Made by a program: the position numbers and the translations under genes. Shown in pieces: positions 54,295 through 63,116 of a stretch of 64,000 bases of DNA (its first letter is position 1; each line of letters begins with the position of its first letter). The notes under the pieces are model-generated. The model was not told where the DNA came from. It saw only the letters and a list, made by a program, of their open reading frames with translations, and did no database searches. The stretch comes from Woeseiaceae bacterium (GTDB taxonomy: Bacteria > Pseudomonadota > Gammaproteobacteria > Steroidobacterales > Woeseiaceae): assembly GCA_021773135.1 (NCBI GenBank), contig JAJFKP010000027.1:62001-126000 (forward strand), read 5' to 3'.

Positions 54295-54311
54295 AGGACT
54301 ATTTTAGTCCT
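54295..54311. promoter_or_regulatory. IscR/Rrf2-type operator before the SUF operon
   Basis: A perfect palindrome, AGGACTA-TTT-TAGTCCT, whose core GACTAAAATAGTC (minus strand) fits the type I IscR site pattern. It lies about 27 nt before the regulator start, and the TAAAAT within it could be the -10 box, so binding would block transcription. Confidence 0.75.
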
Positions 54312-54518
54312 ATTTGAATTTCGAGGCTAGTGTTGCGCACCAAAAGCCCGGGTCCGGGCGCCAAACCGACGGCTGGGATGGGTCGAATCCTGCCTATGTA
54401 TCTGGGGTTTTTTGTTATGCTAGGCGGTCGCTAAATTCGTCAGTCAAATAACATGCTCGCTGGCAAACCAGGGTGACCGCACAGTTAAGACCTGCGACGG
54501 GCGAACAAGGGCGCATCT

Positions 54519-55334
54519 ATGAATGACCAATCTGACAACCTGATCGAGATTCGTAATCTCAATTATTCCCGTGGGCAACGACAAATATTCAAGAATCTGA
54601 ATATTACGATCGCAAAGGGACAGGTCACGGCGATCATGGGCCCCAGCGGCACCGGTAAAACTACGTTGTTGAGACTAATTACGCGGGAACTAAACCCCGA
54701 CAGCGGGACGATTCTGGTTGAAGGCATAGATATCGCCAAACTGAGTCAGAAAGACCTGTATAAGCTGAGAAAACGAATGGGCATGCTGTTTCAAAATGGC
54801 GCGCTCCTCACTGACATCTCGGTGTTTGAAAACGTTGCGTTCCCGCTGCGGGAACACACGCGTCTGCCAAATCGACTTATACGACACATCGTGCTTACGA
54901 AACTACACGCTGTCGGGCTGCGTGGAGCAGCGGATATGATGCCCTCGGAGTTGTCTGGCGGCATGGCGCGTCGCGTAGCCTTGGCCAGGGCAATGGTAAT
55001 GGATCCGGCTATTTTAATTTATGACGAGCCTTTCGTGGGGCTCGATCCAATCTCGATGGGCGTGATTGTTCGCCTGGTCAGAAAGATGAATGACGCGCTG
55101 GGAATATCGAGTATTCTCGTCAGCCACGATGTCCAGGAAATCGCAACCGTCGCCGACTGCAGTTACCTGATATCAGACGGCAAGGTAGCCGCTTCCGGCA
55201 GTCCCGATGAATTGAGCAACACCAGGTCAGATCTCGTCAGGCAGTTCATGCACGGCATGGCTGACGGTCCGGTCGCATTTCATTATTCGGCCCCGAACTA
55301 CGCTGAGCAGCTGCTCGGCCGAGACGCTGAGTAA
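54519..55334 (+). CDS. mlaF: Phospholipid transport ABC ATPase MlaF
   Basis: 271 residues. Walker A IMGPSGTGKTTLLRL, signature LSGGMARRVALARAMVMDPAIL, Walker B YDEPFVGLDPIS. Drives lipid transport between the inner and outer membrane with MlaE, D and B. First of mlaFEDCB, all spaced under 20 nt. Confidence 0.94.
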   Translation: MNDQSDNLIEIRNLNYSRGQRQIFKNLNITIAKGQVTAIMGPSGTGKTTLLRLITRELNPDSGTILVEGIDIAKLSQKDLYKLRKRMGMLFQNGALLTDISVFENVAFPLREHTRLPNRLIRHIVLTKLHAVGLRGAADMMPSELSGGMARRVALARAMVMDPAILIYDEPFVGLDPISMGVIVRLVRKMNDALGISSILVSHDVQEIATVADCSYLISDGKVAASGSPDELSNTRSDLVRQFMHGMADGPVAFHYSAPNYAEQLLGRDAE

Positions 55335-55339
55335 CTGAT

Positions 55340-56104
55340 ATGTTGCGAGACCTATGGTACGCCCTCGACGATTTCCTGCGCACGCTTGGCCAGCTGCTGA
55401 TCTTTTTCCTGCGCCTCGTCGCAAATTCGCCATCAATCCTTTTTCGTCGCGCTGGCCTGGTAGTGAAACAGGTCTACAATGCCGGCGCGCTCTCGCTGGT
55501 CATTATTATGGTCAGCGGTTTTTTTGTAGGTGGCGTTTTAGGTCTGCAGGGATTCAGTATTCTGTCCAAGTTCAATGCGGAGGATTCTATCGGCACCTTT
55601 GCCGCGTTTTCTCTATTGAAGGAGCTCGGCCCCGTGGTCACTGCTCTGCTATTTGCGGGCCGGGCGGGCACGGCGCTGGCATCAGAAATCGGTCTGATGA
55701 AAGCAACTGATCAACTTTCCGCTATGGAGATGATGGCGACGAATCCACTACGTCGCGTGCTTGTGCCGAGGTTTCTCGGCGGCGTAATTTCGATGCCAAT
55801 GCTCGCCGCCGTTTTTAGCGTGATCGGACTGTTCGGCGCACATTTGGTTGGCGTCAATTTGCTGGGTGTTGACCAGGGGGCATTCTGGCAGCAGATACAA
55901 ACTACTCTTGAGCTAAAGGACGTTTACGAAGGCATATTCAAAAGCGTCGTATTCGGTGTTGTCGCCAGCTTGCTGGCAGTTTGGGAGGGGTATAATGCGG
56001 TTCCAACGGCCGAGGGCGTCAGTCGTGCGACTACGCGTTCGGTGGTTAATTCGGCAATCGCAGTCTTGATTCTTGATTTCATTATCACTGCTAGGTTTAT
56101 CTGA
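55340..56104 (+). CDS. mlaE: Phospholipid transport permease MlaE
   Basis: 254 residues with five to six membrane helices. The MlaE signature spans FSLLKELGPVVTALLFAGRAGTALASEIGLMKATDQLSAMEMMATNP, here in its usual place (about residues 90-140). Pairs with MlaF. Confidence 0.95.
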   Translation: MLRDLWYALDDFLRTLGQLLIFFLRLVANSPSILFRRAGLVVKQVYNAGALSLVIIMVSGFFVGGVLGLQGFSILSKFNAEDSIGTFAAFSLLKELGPVVTALLFAGRAGTALASEIGLMKATDQLSAMEMMATNPLRRVLVPRFLGGVISMPMLAAVFSVIGLFGAHLVGVNLLGVDQGAFWQQIQTTLELKDVYEGIFKSVVFGVVASLLAVWEGYNAVPTAEGVSRATTRSVVNSAIAVLILDFIITARFI

Positions 56105-56113
56105 GGTTTTGCA

Positions 56114-56581
56114 ATGCGACAGACAAGATCAGTTGAATTAGGCACCGGCCTTTTTGTCCTACTGGGCATGGCGGCCCTTTTATTCCTGACCACGCAAACG
56201 ACGGGTTCGCAGGCGTTTTCTGCCGCGGAGTCATATTCCGTTACCGCCCGTTTCGAGAACGTTGGCAGCCTGAAGGACCGTGCGCCGGTCGCGATGTCGG
56301 GTGTCACAATCGGCCGGGTGACCGCTGTGGAATTTGACCCGCAGATGCTTAACGCGCAGGTAACCTTTCAGATAGACAGCCGTTTCGACCAGATTCCGGA
56401 TGATTCAGATGCGAGCATCCTGACAGCGGGCCTGCTCGGCAGCCAGTATATTGGCTTGCAGGCGGGTGGTTCTGATCTTTACCTTGAAGAGGGCAGTGAG
56501 ATTCAGTTTACTCAATCCGCCATCGTCATCGAGAACCTGATAAGCAAGTACCTGTTCAACAGTGGCGGTGATTCAGAGTAA
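56114..56581 (+). CDS. mlaD: MCE-domain lipid-binding protein MlaD
   Basis: 155 residues. One N-terminal membrane helix (about 10-30), then a single MCE domain: VTARFENVGSLKDRAPVAMSGVTIGRV and SILTAGLLGSQYIGLQAGG. Forms the hexameric periplasmic ring that carries phospholipid. Confidence 0.94.
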   Translation: MRQTRSVELGTGLFVLLGMAALLFLTTQTTGSQAFSAAESYSVTARFENVGSLKDRAPVAMSGVTIGRVTAVEFDPQMLNAQVTFQIDSRFDQIPDDSDASILTAGLLGSQYIGLQAGGSDLYLEEGSEIQFTQSAIVIENLISKYLFNSGGDSE

Positions 56582-56600
56582 AGTTATGGAGAAACTAAAG

Positions 56601-57191
56601 ATGAAGGTTTTGTTTACAACGCTGATACTGCTGTGCTTTAGCGTTACGTCATTCGCGCAGACACCGAATGAAGTTATTCAGGATGCTGCAGACGAACTGG
56701 CGGTAGAACTCGATGGTCGCAAGGAAGTGCTGGCAGCCAACCGGGCGGAATTGTACAAAGTGATCGACAAGCTTCTGCTGCCGCGATTCGATAGGCGCTA
56801 TGCAGCGCAGTTGGTACTTGGGCGACACTGGCGTACTGCCAACGCTGAACAGCGCGATAGTTTTATCAACGCGTTCTATGGCACCTTGCTGCGAAAATAT
56901 GCTGACGGCGTGCTGGAGTTCAATCAGGAGCGCGTCGAAATTCTGCCGTTTCGCGGCGATCTGACGAAAGACAGAACCACTGTGAAAAGTATCGTGCAAC
57001 TCGATGATGGCACAAAAGTGCCCGTCAATTACGGCATGGTTCGCCGGGACACGGGCTGGATGATGTTCGATGTCACGATCGAGGGTATATCTTATGTGCG
57101 AAATTTCAGGACCGAGCTGAATGCGGAAATTCAGGCGAAAAACCTGGACGCCGTGATCTCGAGACTTGAATCCGAAATAGCTGCGGACTAA
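56601..57191 (+). CDS. mlaC: Periplasmic lipid-binding protein MlaC
   Basis: 196 residues. Signal peptide ending TSFA-Q, then the MlaC/Ttg2D fold: YKVIDKLLLPRFDRRYAAQLVLGRHWRTA, FINAFYGTLLRKYADGVLEF, and VNYGMVRRDTGWMMFDVTIEGIS. Shuttles phospholipid between MlaD and MlaA. ATG at 56601 is chosen because GGAG is 9 nt upstream; the frame opens at 56562. Confidence 0.92.
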   Translation: MKVLFTTLILLCFSVTSFAQTPNEVIQDAADELAVELDGRKEVLAANRAELYKVIDKLLLPRFDRRYAAQLVLGRHWRTANAEQRDSFINAFYGTLLRKYADGVLEFNQERVEILPFRGDLTKDRTTVKSIVQLDDGTKVPVNYGMVRRDTGWMMFDVTIEGISYVRNFRTELNAEIQAKNLDAVISRLESEIAAD

Positions 57192-57529
57192 TGAGCGAAT
57201 TTACGCTCGAGGATCGTGGCAATGGGCAATTCGCCCTTAGCGGGCGGATGTCGTTCGACACTGCTGGACAGATTCTCGCAAAGAGCGAGGAACTGTTCGA
57301 AGAGCACACACTTCTTGAGGTTGACCTTTCCGGCGTGACGTACACGGATTCGGCGGGACTCGCGCTAATGCTTGAGTGGATCACCTGGGCAAACCACACC
57401 GTTCGCGAGATTCGGTTTGAAGGAACACCGGAAAAAATCGATGCCATTGCGAAAACAACGGAAGTTGATGGCCTGCTAAAAAGAGGCGAGCGCTGGGTCG
57501 GGTTTATCGAGGCGCCTGCAGAAGAATAG
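57191..57529 (+). CDS. mlaB: STAS-domain protein MlaB
   Basis: 112 residues, all STAS domain: FALSGRMSFDTAGQIL and LEVDLSGVTYTDSAGLALMLEW. Small cytoplasmic subunit that stabilises MlaF. Starts in the mlaC stop (1-nt overlap). Its last codons form half of a bidirectional terminator with mlaA. Confidence 0.88.
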   Translation: MSEFTLEDRGNGQFALSGRMSFDTAGQILAKSEELFEEHTLLEVDLSGVTYTDSAGLALMLEWITWANHTVREIRFEGTPEKIDAIAKTTEVDGLLKRGERWVGFIEAPAEE

Positions 57530-57550
57530 CGGTCACATTCAGCTATTCTT
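57522..57550. terminator. Bidirectional terminator made of the ends of mlaB and mlaA
   Basis: A perfect 9-bp stem (AAGAATAGC / GCTATTCTT) with an 11-nt loop spans both stop codons of the convergent genes. The T-rich side is weak on both strands. Confidence 0.5.
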
Positions 57551-58316
57551 GCGATTGCTCCCCAGCAAAGTCTTCGTCTTCGAAGTCTTCAAAATCATCA
57601 TAGAAATCGTCGTCTACGGGCGGATCCCCATCGTATATAAGGAATTCCCGGTTCTGCAGGTACGATTCACGAATCGCCAGGTAACGGTCATACGAATTCT
57701 CGATCAGCGCCTCGGCCGCAAATAATTGCTGCCGCGTATTGACCAAATCCAGAAATTTGACTGTTAGCCGGGTTCGGTCGTGATCAATGTAGAAAATGGG
57801 ATCGGCGGCCGAGTCAAACGGAATCGAGAATGCACCACGAACGGTGCTCGGTCCAAGGAAGGGCACGACGAAATAGGGACCGTCAGAGATGCCCCAGACA
57901 GCGAACGTTTGATCGAAATCCTCCCGATAGGTTTCGAACCCCATCGCAGTGCCGGCGTCTATGAGACCGCCAATGCCAACCGATGAATTCACTATGAATC
58001 TTCCGGTCTCCGAAACGCTGCGTATTACTTTGCCTTGCAGCAAGTTGTTTACAATGTGCAAAGGGGTTCGGAGATTGTTGAAGAAATTGTTTATGCCGGT
58101 TCGGGCGAAGCGCGGAAAGATCGTCTCGTATCCCTTCGCAAGAGGTTTGAGCGTAACGCGGTCAACTGAATCGTTGAACGAGCTTATCCGGCGATTAAGG
58201 GGTTCCCATGGGTCGTATTCTGCACGCTCTTCCGGCGGGGCGGCCGGAATAGAAGTTGCGCACCCGGACACCAGCAAGATTGTCAGAATGAGGCAAACGG
58301 CGGTATAACCGCGCAT
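57543..58316 (-). CDS. mlaA: MlaA/VacJ outer-membrane lipoprotein
   Basis: 257 residues from ATG at 58316 (frame open to 58367). Lipobox LLVSGC, then YDPWEPLNRRISSFNDSVDRVTLKPLAKGYETIFPR, the MlaA signature, and GPYFVVPFLGPSTVRGAF. Removes phospholipid from the outer leaflet and passes it to MlaC. It has a strongly acidic tail. Placed convergent to mlaFEDCB instead of inside it. Confidence 0.93.
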   Translation of the reverse strand: MRGYTAVCLILTILLVSGCATSIPAAPPEERAEYDPWEPLNRRISSFNDSVDRVTLKPLAKGYETIFPRFARTGINNFFNNLRTPLHIVNNLLQGKVIRSVSETGRFIVNSSVGIGGLIDAGTAMGFETYREDFDQTFAVWGISDGPYFVVPFLGPSTVRGAFSIPFDSAADPIFYIDHDRTRLTVKFLDLVNTRQQLFAAEALIENSYDRYLAIRESYLQNREFLIYDGDPPVDDDFYDDFEDFEDEDFAGEQSQE

Positions 58317-58400
58317 GGTTTTCGAGATTTGTGCCAAGTTGCTATTCTTTTCGTTGTTGTCAGGCAAATACTAACAAATCGTTGGAAGATCCTGTCGGTC

Positions 58401-59909
58401 TCAGCCGATGCCGCGCCCCCGCTGCAACTGTTGCAGCTGTTCCTCACTCATGAAGTCACGGACAAAATCGATGCGCGCTTCAAAGCGTATACGCTGGATT
58501 TCGTCAAGGTCAGGAACGCGCAGGGCCTGCTGTAAAAACTGGATGCCTCCCACGAGGTCGCCGATCATAAACCGATATTCGGCCATGTAATATCTTGCTT
58601 CGGCATCCTCTCCCGCTTCCGTTGCTGCACGCGCGATCATACGTACCTGTTCAGGGGTTGGCGTGACGTTGTTAAACAGATCGAGCAGCATTGCGTGCGC
58701 CTTAACCGGGTTGCCGATCTTCATTAGTGCATCGGCATAGTGAATCACCAGCGGGATATTGCGAGGAAACAGTTCCCGTGCGCGCTCGAACGTGCTGACT
58801 GCCTCAGCAATCAACTCCATGGCCATCTGGGCATCCGCCAGCCCGATATGGTAGGCAATAACTTTGGAGTCTTTGCTTGCCAGTTCTTCGAAAATTCGAA
58901 GCGCTTCATCATTGCGTTCCGCACGCAGGTAAGCGGTCGCACGGCCGTATCGCTGTACGTCAGATTGAAATTCATAGGGCTCGCGCTCGAAGTAGCTGAC
59001 AGCCGCTTCCGGCGTTTTCTGGCGATCGACGATTACCCTGGTGCGGGCGATACCATAAGTGATCGTATCGGCGGTATGCACCGGCGCGTAATTGCGCGCG
59101 CGCCCACGGGCCTCGGCTATTCTCGCGCTGCTTACCGGGTGTGTGCGCAGAAACTCGGGCATGCGTGCCTCGGACGGTGAGCTGCCCCGGGAAATTACCT
59201 CGAAAAACGACCCCATGCCCTGCGGGTCGAAGCCGGCGGCCGCCAGTGACGAGATGCCCACCCGATCCGCTTCATACTCATTCGCGCGTGTGAAATTAAT
59301 CTGCTGCTGAGCGGCCGAGCCTTGTGCCACGGCAATCGCTCCCTGCATGACCTCGCTGCTGCCGCCGACGGCCCCCGCGAGAATCGCACCCAGCATGATT
59401 GCGGTGCTGAGGATGCTCTGCCGCTGGCCCGAATGAATGCGGCGCGCGATGTGACGCTGCGTAACGTGCGCAACTTCATGCGCCAATACGCCGGCGAGTT
59501 CGTCTTCGTTGCGCGTGGCTTCGAGCAAGCCGGTATGCACGCCGATATATCCACCGGGCAGTGCAAAAGCATTGATGACCGGATTATCGACCACAAAGAA
59601 CGAGAATTCGTAGTTTCCGTCCGCGTTCGCCTGGGCTGCAAGACGATGACCGACTTCGTTAATGTATTCGGTGATCTGCGGATCTTCGACCAGATCGCCG
59701 CTGGCACGGATTTGCTGCATGATCGCGCTGCCCAGCCGCGCCTCATCGTTTTTCGACAGGACCGCGTCTGCCGGGCTGCCTATGTCCGGCAGATTAACCT
59801 CGGCCGCAGGCGAACCCACAGCGAGCGTCAACCCGGTGCAGAGCAGCAGGACTGCAAGTCTTTTGGCGTTCCCAGATCTCACGACGTTGCTATTCCGGTC
59901 ATAATTCAA
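58401..59909 (-). CDS. bepA: BepA-like periplasmic M48 metalloprotease with TPR repeats
   Basis: 502 residues. Signal peptide (about 15-37), M48 peptidase domain with zinc motif HEVAHVTQRH (about 135-145) and the third ligand in EYEADRVGI, then TPR helices to the C-terminus. It resembles BepA (YfgC), which processes or degrades outer-membrane assembly intermediates such as LptD. The start is TTG and uncertain; a GTG at 59882 is possible. Confidence 0.9.
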   Translation of the reverse strand: MNYDRNSNVVRSGNAKRLAVLLLCTGLTLAVGSPAAEVNLPDIGSPADAVLSKNDEARLGSAIMQQIRASGDLVEDPQITEYINEVGHRLAAQANADGNYEFSFFVVDNPVINAFALPGGYIGVHTGLLEATRNEDELAGVLAHEVAHVTQRHIARRIHSGQRQSILSTAIMLGAILAGAVGGSSEVMQGAIAVAQGSAAQQQINFTRANEYEADRVGISSLAAAGFDPQGMGSFFEVISRGSSPSEARMPEFLRTHPVSSARIAEARGRARNYAPVHTADTITYGIARTRVIVDRQKTPEAAVSYFEREPYEFQSDVQRYGRATAYLRAERNDEALRIFEELASKDSKVIAYHIGLADAQMAMELIAEAVSTFERARELFPRNIPLVIHYADALMKIGNPVKAHAMLLDLFNNVTPTPEQVRMIARAATEAGEDAEARYYMAEYRFMIGDLVGGIQFLQQALRVPDLDEIQRIRFEARIDFVRDFMSEEQLQQLQRGRGIG

Positions 59910-60037
59910 AGTAATCCGACCGATATCGTCGGAGCCCGTTCACAATGATACCTGTAACCAGAGATGCCCGAGCACCTCATTGCGTCACGACTGACCAGTT
60001 ATTTCACATAAGTTACTGAATCTTAATGACTTGCCGG

Positions 60038-60505
60038 CTAGCAATTCTTGACACTTTCAAGCACCTCTGCCGCATGACCTTTGACTCTAACCTTGCGCCA
60101 TTCCTGCCTGAGCTTGCCGTCTTCATCGATGAGAAACGTACTGCGCTCGATGCCCATGAATTTACGCCCGTACAAAGACTTTTCCTTGATGACATCAAAC
60201 TGCTTGCAGAGCTTTTCATCGGGATCTGATAGCAGGTCAAAACGAAATTTGTGCTTGTCACGAAATCTCTCGTGTGACGCCAAGCTATCGCGCGACGCAC
60301 CGAGAACGACCGTGTTTTGACGCTTGAATTTTGCGTGCAGGTCACGGAAGTCCTGACCTTCAGTCGTGCAGCCCGGGGTTGAGTCCTTGGGGTAGAAATA
60401 CAGCACGACTTTCTGTCCGCGCAGCGTCTTTAACTGGATCGTCTGATCTCCCGTTGCGGCGCATTTGAAGTCTTTGACGACTCGATTTAATACTGGACCA
60501 GACAA
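60038..60505 (-). CDS. bcp: Thiol peroxidase Bcp
   Basis: 155 residues. Peroxiredoxin of the PrxQ/Bcp class: VLYFYPKDSTPGCTTEGQDFRDL with the peroxidatic cysteine. The nearby resolving cysteine of E. coli Bcp (five residues later) is missing, so it would act as a 1-Cys or use a distant thiol. Follows gcvR, a conserved gammaproteobacterial pair. Confidence 0.92.
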   Translation of the reverse strand: MSGPVLNRVVKDFKCAATGDQTIQLKTLRGQKVVLYFYPKDSTPGCTTEGQDFRDLHAKFKRQNTVVLGASRDSLASHERFRDKHKFRFDLLSDPDEKLCKQFDVIKEKSLYGRKFMGIERSTFLIDEDGKLRQEWRKVRVKGHAAEVLESVKNC

Positions 60506-60538
60506 TGGTCTGCCTCCTTAGACGTATGATTCTAGAGA

Positions 60539-61069
60539 TTACGCTTTTATCGGCTCGAGAATCGAGTCGAGATTGAGTTGTTCGCAAAGGTCATGGAAAT
60601 TGTCGCGCAGCTGTCCGATCGGAGCAGAGGCCGGAATGCTGACGGTCATTTGTACCGAAAACATGGGCGCGCCGGTGTGCGGGGCAGCATAGCGACGAGT
60701 GACCAGGTCGGATATTTCGATGTCGCGCGAGGCAAAAAATTCCGAAAGATTGAATACGATGCCTGCCTGATCAAGGCAGATCACATCAACGCCGTAGGGT
60801 ATACAGTCCTCGCGGTCGTTTCTTGCGCCCGTTTTTTTCAGGTTGATGCTGAGATTGTGTTCCTTGCCTAGCTCATCCAGCGCCTTTTCAAGCTTGGTTG
60901 GCGTGTGCCAATTGCCGGAAATAAGCATCAATACCGCAAACTCGGCGCCAAGCGACGTCATACGGCTCTCTTCGATATTGCCACCGCAGTCTAGAATAGA
61001 CTTGCTGATGTCCTTGACGATGCCCGGTCGGTCGGTGCCAAGTACTGATAAAACAATTAGTTGTGACAT
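60539..61069 (-). CDS. gcvR: Glycine cleavage system regulator GcvR-like (ACT domains)
   Basis: 176 residues with two ACT domains: LIVLSVLGTDRPGIVKDISKSILDCGGNIEESRM (about 3-80) and GVDVICLDQAGIVFNLSEFFASRDIEI (about 90-170). GcvR binds glycine and modulates GcvA in E. coli. The order gcvR-bcp supports the call. No gcv genes are in the window. Confidence 0.85.
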   Translation of the reverse strand: MSQLIVLSVLGTDRPGIVKDISKSILDCGGNIEESRMTSLGAEFAVLMLISGNWHTPTKLEKALDELGKEHNLSINLKKTGARNDREDCIPYGVDVICLDQAGIVFNLSEFFASRDIEISDLVTRRYAAPHTGAPMFSVQMTVSIPASAPIGQLRDNFHDLCEQLNLDSILEPIKA

Positions 61070-61260
61070 ATTTATAACAAAATAGATTAATTATTGTTTT
61101 GACAGGATAGCATTGCCGGAGAGGCCACGTTCCCCGGTTTTTCTGCCTTGCCAGTAACCTTGCAGAACAGTAACATCGCCGCGTTGTTTTGGGCACGGAT
61201 TTTCATGCGCAGACAGCGGTCTCATTCAGCAAGGATTGGAAAGTGAATTCTGGAGCAGGT

Positions 61261-61536
61261 ATGCAGCGTGGTTTTATCCTCGGTATTCTCGGGGCAACAT
61301 TGGGTATCGCCGGCTGTGGCGGACAGGAGCTGTGTGAAGAGCCGGAATTCTATGAGTATGCCCAGGCGGGCAAGCGGATTGAGCCGCCTGATGACCTTGA
61401 CGCTCTGTCCGTGGACAGAGAACTCGTCATTCCTGAGGCGTCTCCACGCGCGCCGCGGCCGCCGGGTTCCGGGTGTCTCGATCGTCCGCCGACACTGAGG
61501 ATCGACGGCGACGAGGACGAAGAGACAGAATCTTAA
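61261..61536 (+). CDS. Small putative lipoprotein, unknown function
   Basis: 91 residues. Lipobox LGIAGCGG (cysteine about 17), then a short acidic, proline-rich body with CEEPEFYEYAQAGKRIEPPDDLDALS and an acidic tail DGDEDEETES. GGAG lies 5 nt before the ATG at 61261; a GTG at 61243 would add six residues. No family recognised. The second and third cysteines could form a disulfide. Confidence 0.6.
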   Translation: MQRGFILGILGATLGIAGCGGQELCEEPEFYEYAQAGKRIEPPDDLDALSVDRELVIPEASPRAPRPPGSGCLDRPPTLRIDGDEDEETES

Positions 61537-61640
61537 TCGGCGCGGCGAATCAGGAACTAAGCGGAGTGGTGGCGGTGCGGCTGACAAGATCGCCGGGAGC
61601 GAGTTTGGATGCTTGAACGCAGTGAAAGCGCCCGCAGGGT

Positions 61641-61783
61641 GTAGCGCAGGAAGCGCTACGTCAACGCGCTCGCTTGGAAAGCGAGTGTACGTTTATAGCG
61701 TACCGCGGGTTCGACAAAACGCGACAGCGTTTTAGACGCACGTAGTGCGCCCCGAAGGGGTGAGGATCGCTCAGGAGCGATCC
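61641..61783. repeat. String of short perfect hairpins around a tRNA-Ser fragment
   Basis: Perfect stems at 61641-61659 (7 bp, 5-nt loop), 61716-61733 (7 bp, 4-nt loop), 61750-61760 (CCCC-GAA-GGGG) and 61764-61783 (8 bp, 4-nt loop), plus a smaller GCAC/GTGC near 61738-61748. The 49-nt tRNA-Ser fragment lies between the first and second. No open frame with a ribosome site covers the stretch. Function unknown. Confidence 0.7.
61666..61714 (+). pseudogene. Truncated copy of tRNA-Ser(GGA)
   Basis: 49 nt identical to 61850-61898 of the intact tRNA: end of the D-arm, anticodon arm with GGA, variable arm, and the 5-prime half of the T-arm. The acceptor stem and most of the D-arm are missing, so it cannot make a working tRNA. 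It lies 184 nt upstream of the true copy on the same strand. Confidence 0.9.
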
Positions 61784-61825
61784 GAATCAATCCCGCCGCG
61801 GGACGACTGAGATTTTAGATGATTT

Positions 61826-61928
<103 letters not shown>

Positions 61929-61958
<30 letters not shown>

Positions 61959-62041
61959 CCGGATATGGTGCAGGCTTTCGAACCCCGTTCGAGCCGAGCA
62001 GTGGCGTAGCCACCTTCGGCGCCGCGCAGCGGCCATCCCGC
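61929..62041 (+). repeat. 113-bp direct repeat, copy A
   Basis: Near-identical to 62064-62176 with a 135-bp period. It begins in the tRNA-Ser terminator stem. Inside are short perfect hairpins: TCGAA/TTCGA (61978-61992), GTGGC-GTA-GCCAC (62001-62013) and GCCGC-GCA-GCGGC (62021-62033). Confidence 0.9.
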
Positions 62042-62063
62042 GTCCACCACCAGAAGCACAAAT

Positions 62064-62176
62064 GCCCCTTCACGGGGCCTTCTCTTTGTCTGGACGGATA
62101 TGGTGCGGGCCTTCGAACCCCGTTCGAGCCGAGCAGTGGCGTAGCCACCCTCGGTGCCGCGCAGCGGCCATCCCGC
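62064..62176 (+). repeat. 113-bp direct repeat, copy B
   Basis: Second copy, differing from copy A by a few substitutions (for example CAGGCTTTCG to CGGGCCTTCG, and TTCGGCG to CTCGGTG). It keeps the three hairpins. After it, ATCCCGCCCTCTC (62170-62182) matches the 3-prime end of tRNA-Ser, so another tRNA piece marks the right edge. Confidence 0.9.
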
Positions 62177-62213
62177 CCTCTCTACAAACTTAATACGTGT
62201 TTGTGGCCGGCTT

Positions 62214-62792
62214 TCAGTGCGGAAAATCAGCAAACAGCAACCGAACACCTGCTTCGATTGCCTCAGTTGGGTCCTGGCGGTCACTTTCGGTGACGGTTTT
62301 TTCAGCCCAGCCGTGCCAAACGGGTTTGGATGACTCATTGTCAAAGATATCAACGCCAAGCGTCCCTTTCGTGTAGGTGTGCGCGGGAATATCACGGTAT
62401 GAGTAGTAGCTGTAGGGCACATGCCAGCCCCAGCGTCCTCGGTATTCAACAGGATAGGAGTCGATCCGAATTTTTTCTCTTGTGCCCACGGTGTATGAAA
62501 CGACAAAATCTGCGTTCCCCCGATCCTGAGTAAATGAATAGCCTTTCTGCTGTAGTTGAATCTGGATAGCGTCTTTGATTTGTTGTTGTGCCAGCGGACT
62601 GACGAGTAACGACGCTTCACCCGTGATATACGGGTCTTCGTCGATCCAGGAGAACGAGCGATACTCAGCAAAATTTGTGGTTTCGTCGTAATGCGAGCCT
62701 GTCTGGATTGTTGCGCAGGCGCCGATGAGAAGGGTCAGCAGTGCGAGCGGGCCACCAAAGCGAAATTTCTCAAAACGATTGGAATGCTGCAT
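62214..62792 (-). CDS. DUF4136 lipoprotein
   Basis: 192 residues. Signal with lipobox LLIGAC (cysteine about 27), then YDETTNFAEYRSFSW, IQIQLQQKGYSFTQDRGNADFVVSYTVGTREK and a C-terminal PTEAIEAGVRLLFADFPH, the DUF4136 layout. Function not established. ATG at 62792 is chosen because AGGAGG lies about 9 nt upstream; the frame is open to 62921. Confidence 0.85.
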   Translation of the reverse strand: MQHSNRFEKFRFGGPLALLTLLIGACATIQTGSHYDETTNFAEYRSFSWIDEDPYITGEASLLVSPLAQQQIKDAIQIQLQQKGYSFTQDRGNADFVVSYTVGTREKIRIDSYPVEYRGRWGWHVPYSYYSYRDIPAHTYTKGTLGVDIFDNESSKPVWHGWAEKTVTESDRQDPTEAIEAGVRLLFADFPH

Positions 62793-63116
62793 GAGTTCAG
62801 GCCTCCTGTTGTTTGCGGCTGCAGAAAGTAATGGGGCAGATTGGCGCTTTTTCCATACACTGGGCAGTTGCGGATAGTACGTACTTGGCCTTGCGTAATT
62901 GCAGCGAGCAATGATCTGCAAAGCTGGAGGTTTTCTGGAACTCAGTACATGATTGATCGCGACTGCGTCAGCTGCTCTCGGCCAAAGCTAAGTCGACGGT
63001 AGAATTACCGGTTTGTCACAGCCCCACCACCTGCTACTATTTCAAAGGGGATCGGGTGCCAAGCGGTTGTTTCTATTCCGATTAAACATAAGGGAATATG
63101 ATCAGAGTCTGTTCGC
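62793..63116. other. Intergenic stretch between divergent genes
   Basis: 324 bases. Apart from the DUF4136 ribosome site near 62801-62806 (minus) I see no gene. Promoters for both flanking genes are expected here, but none is clear. Confidence 0.4.
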
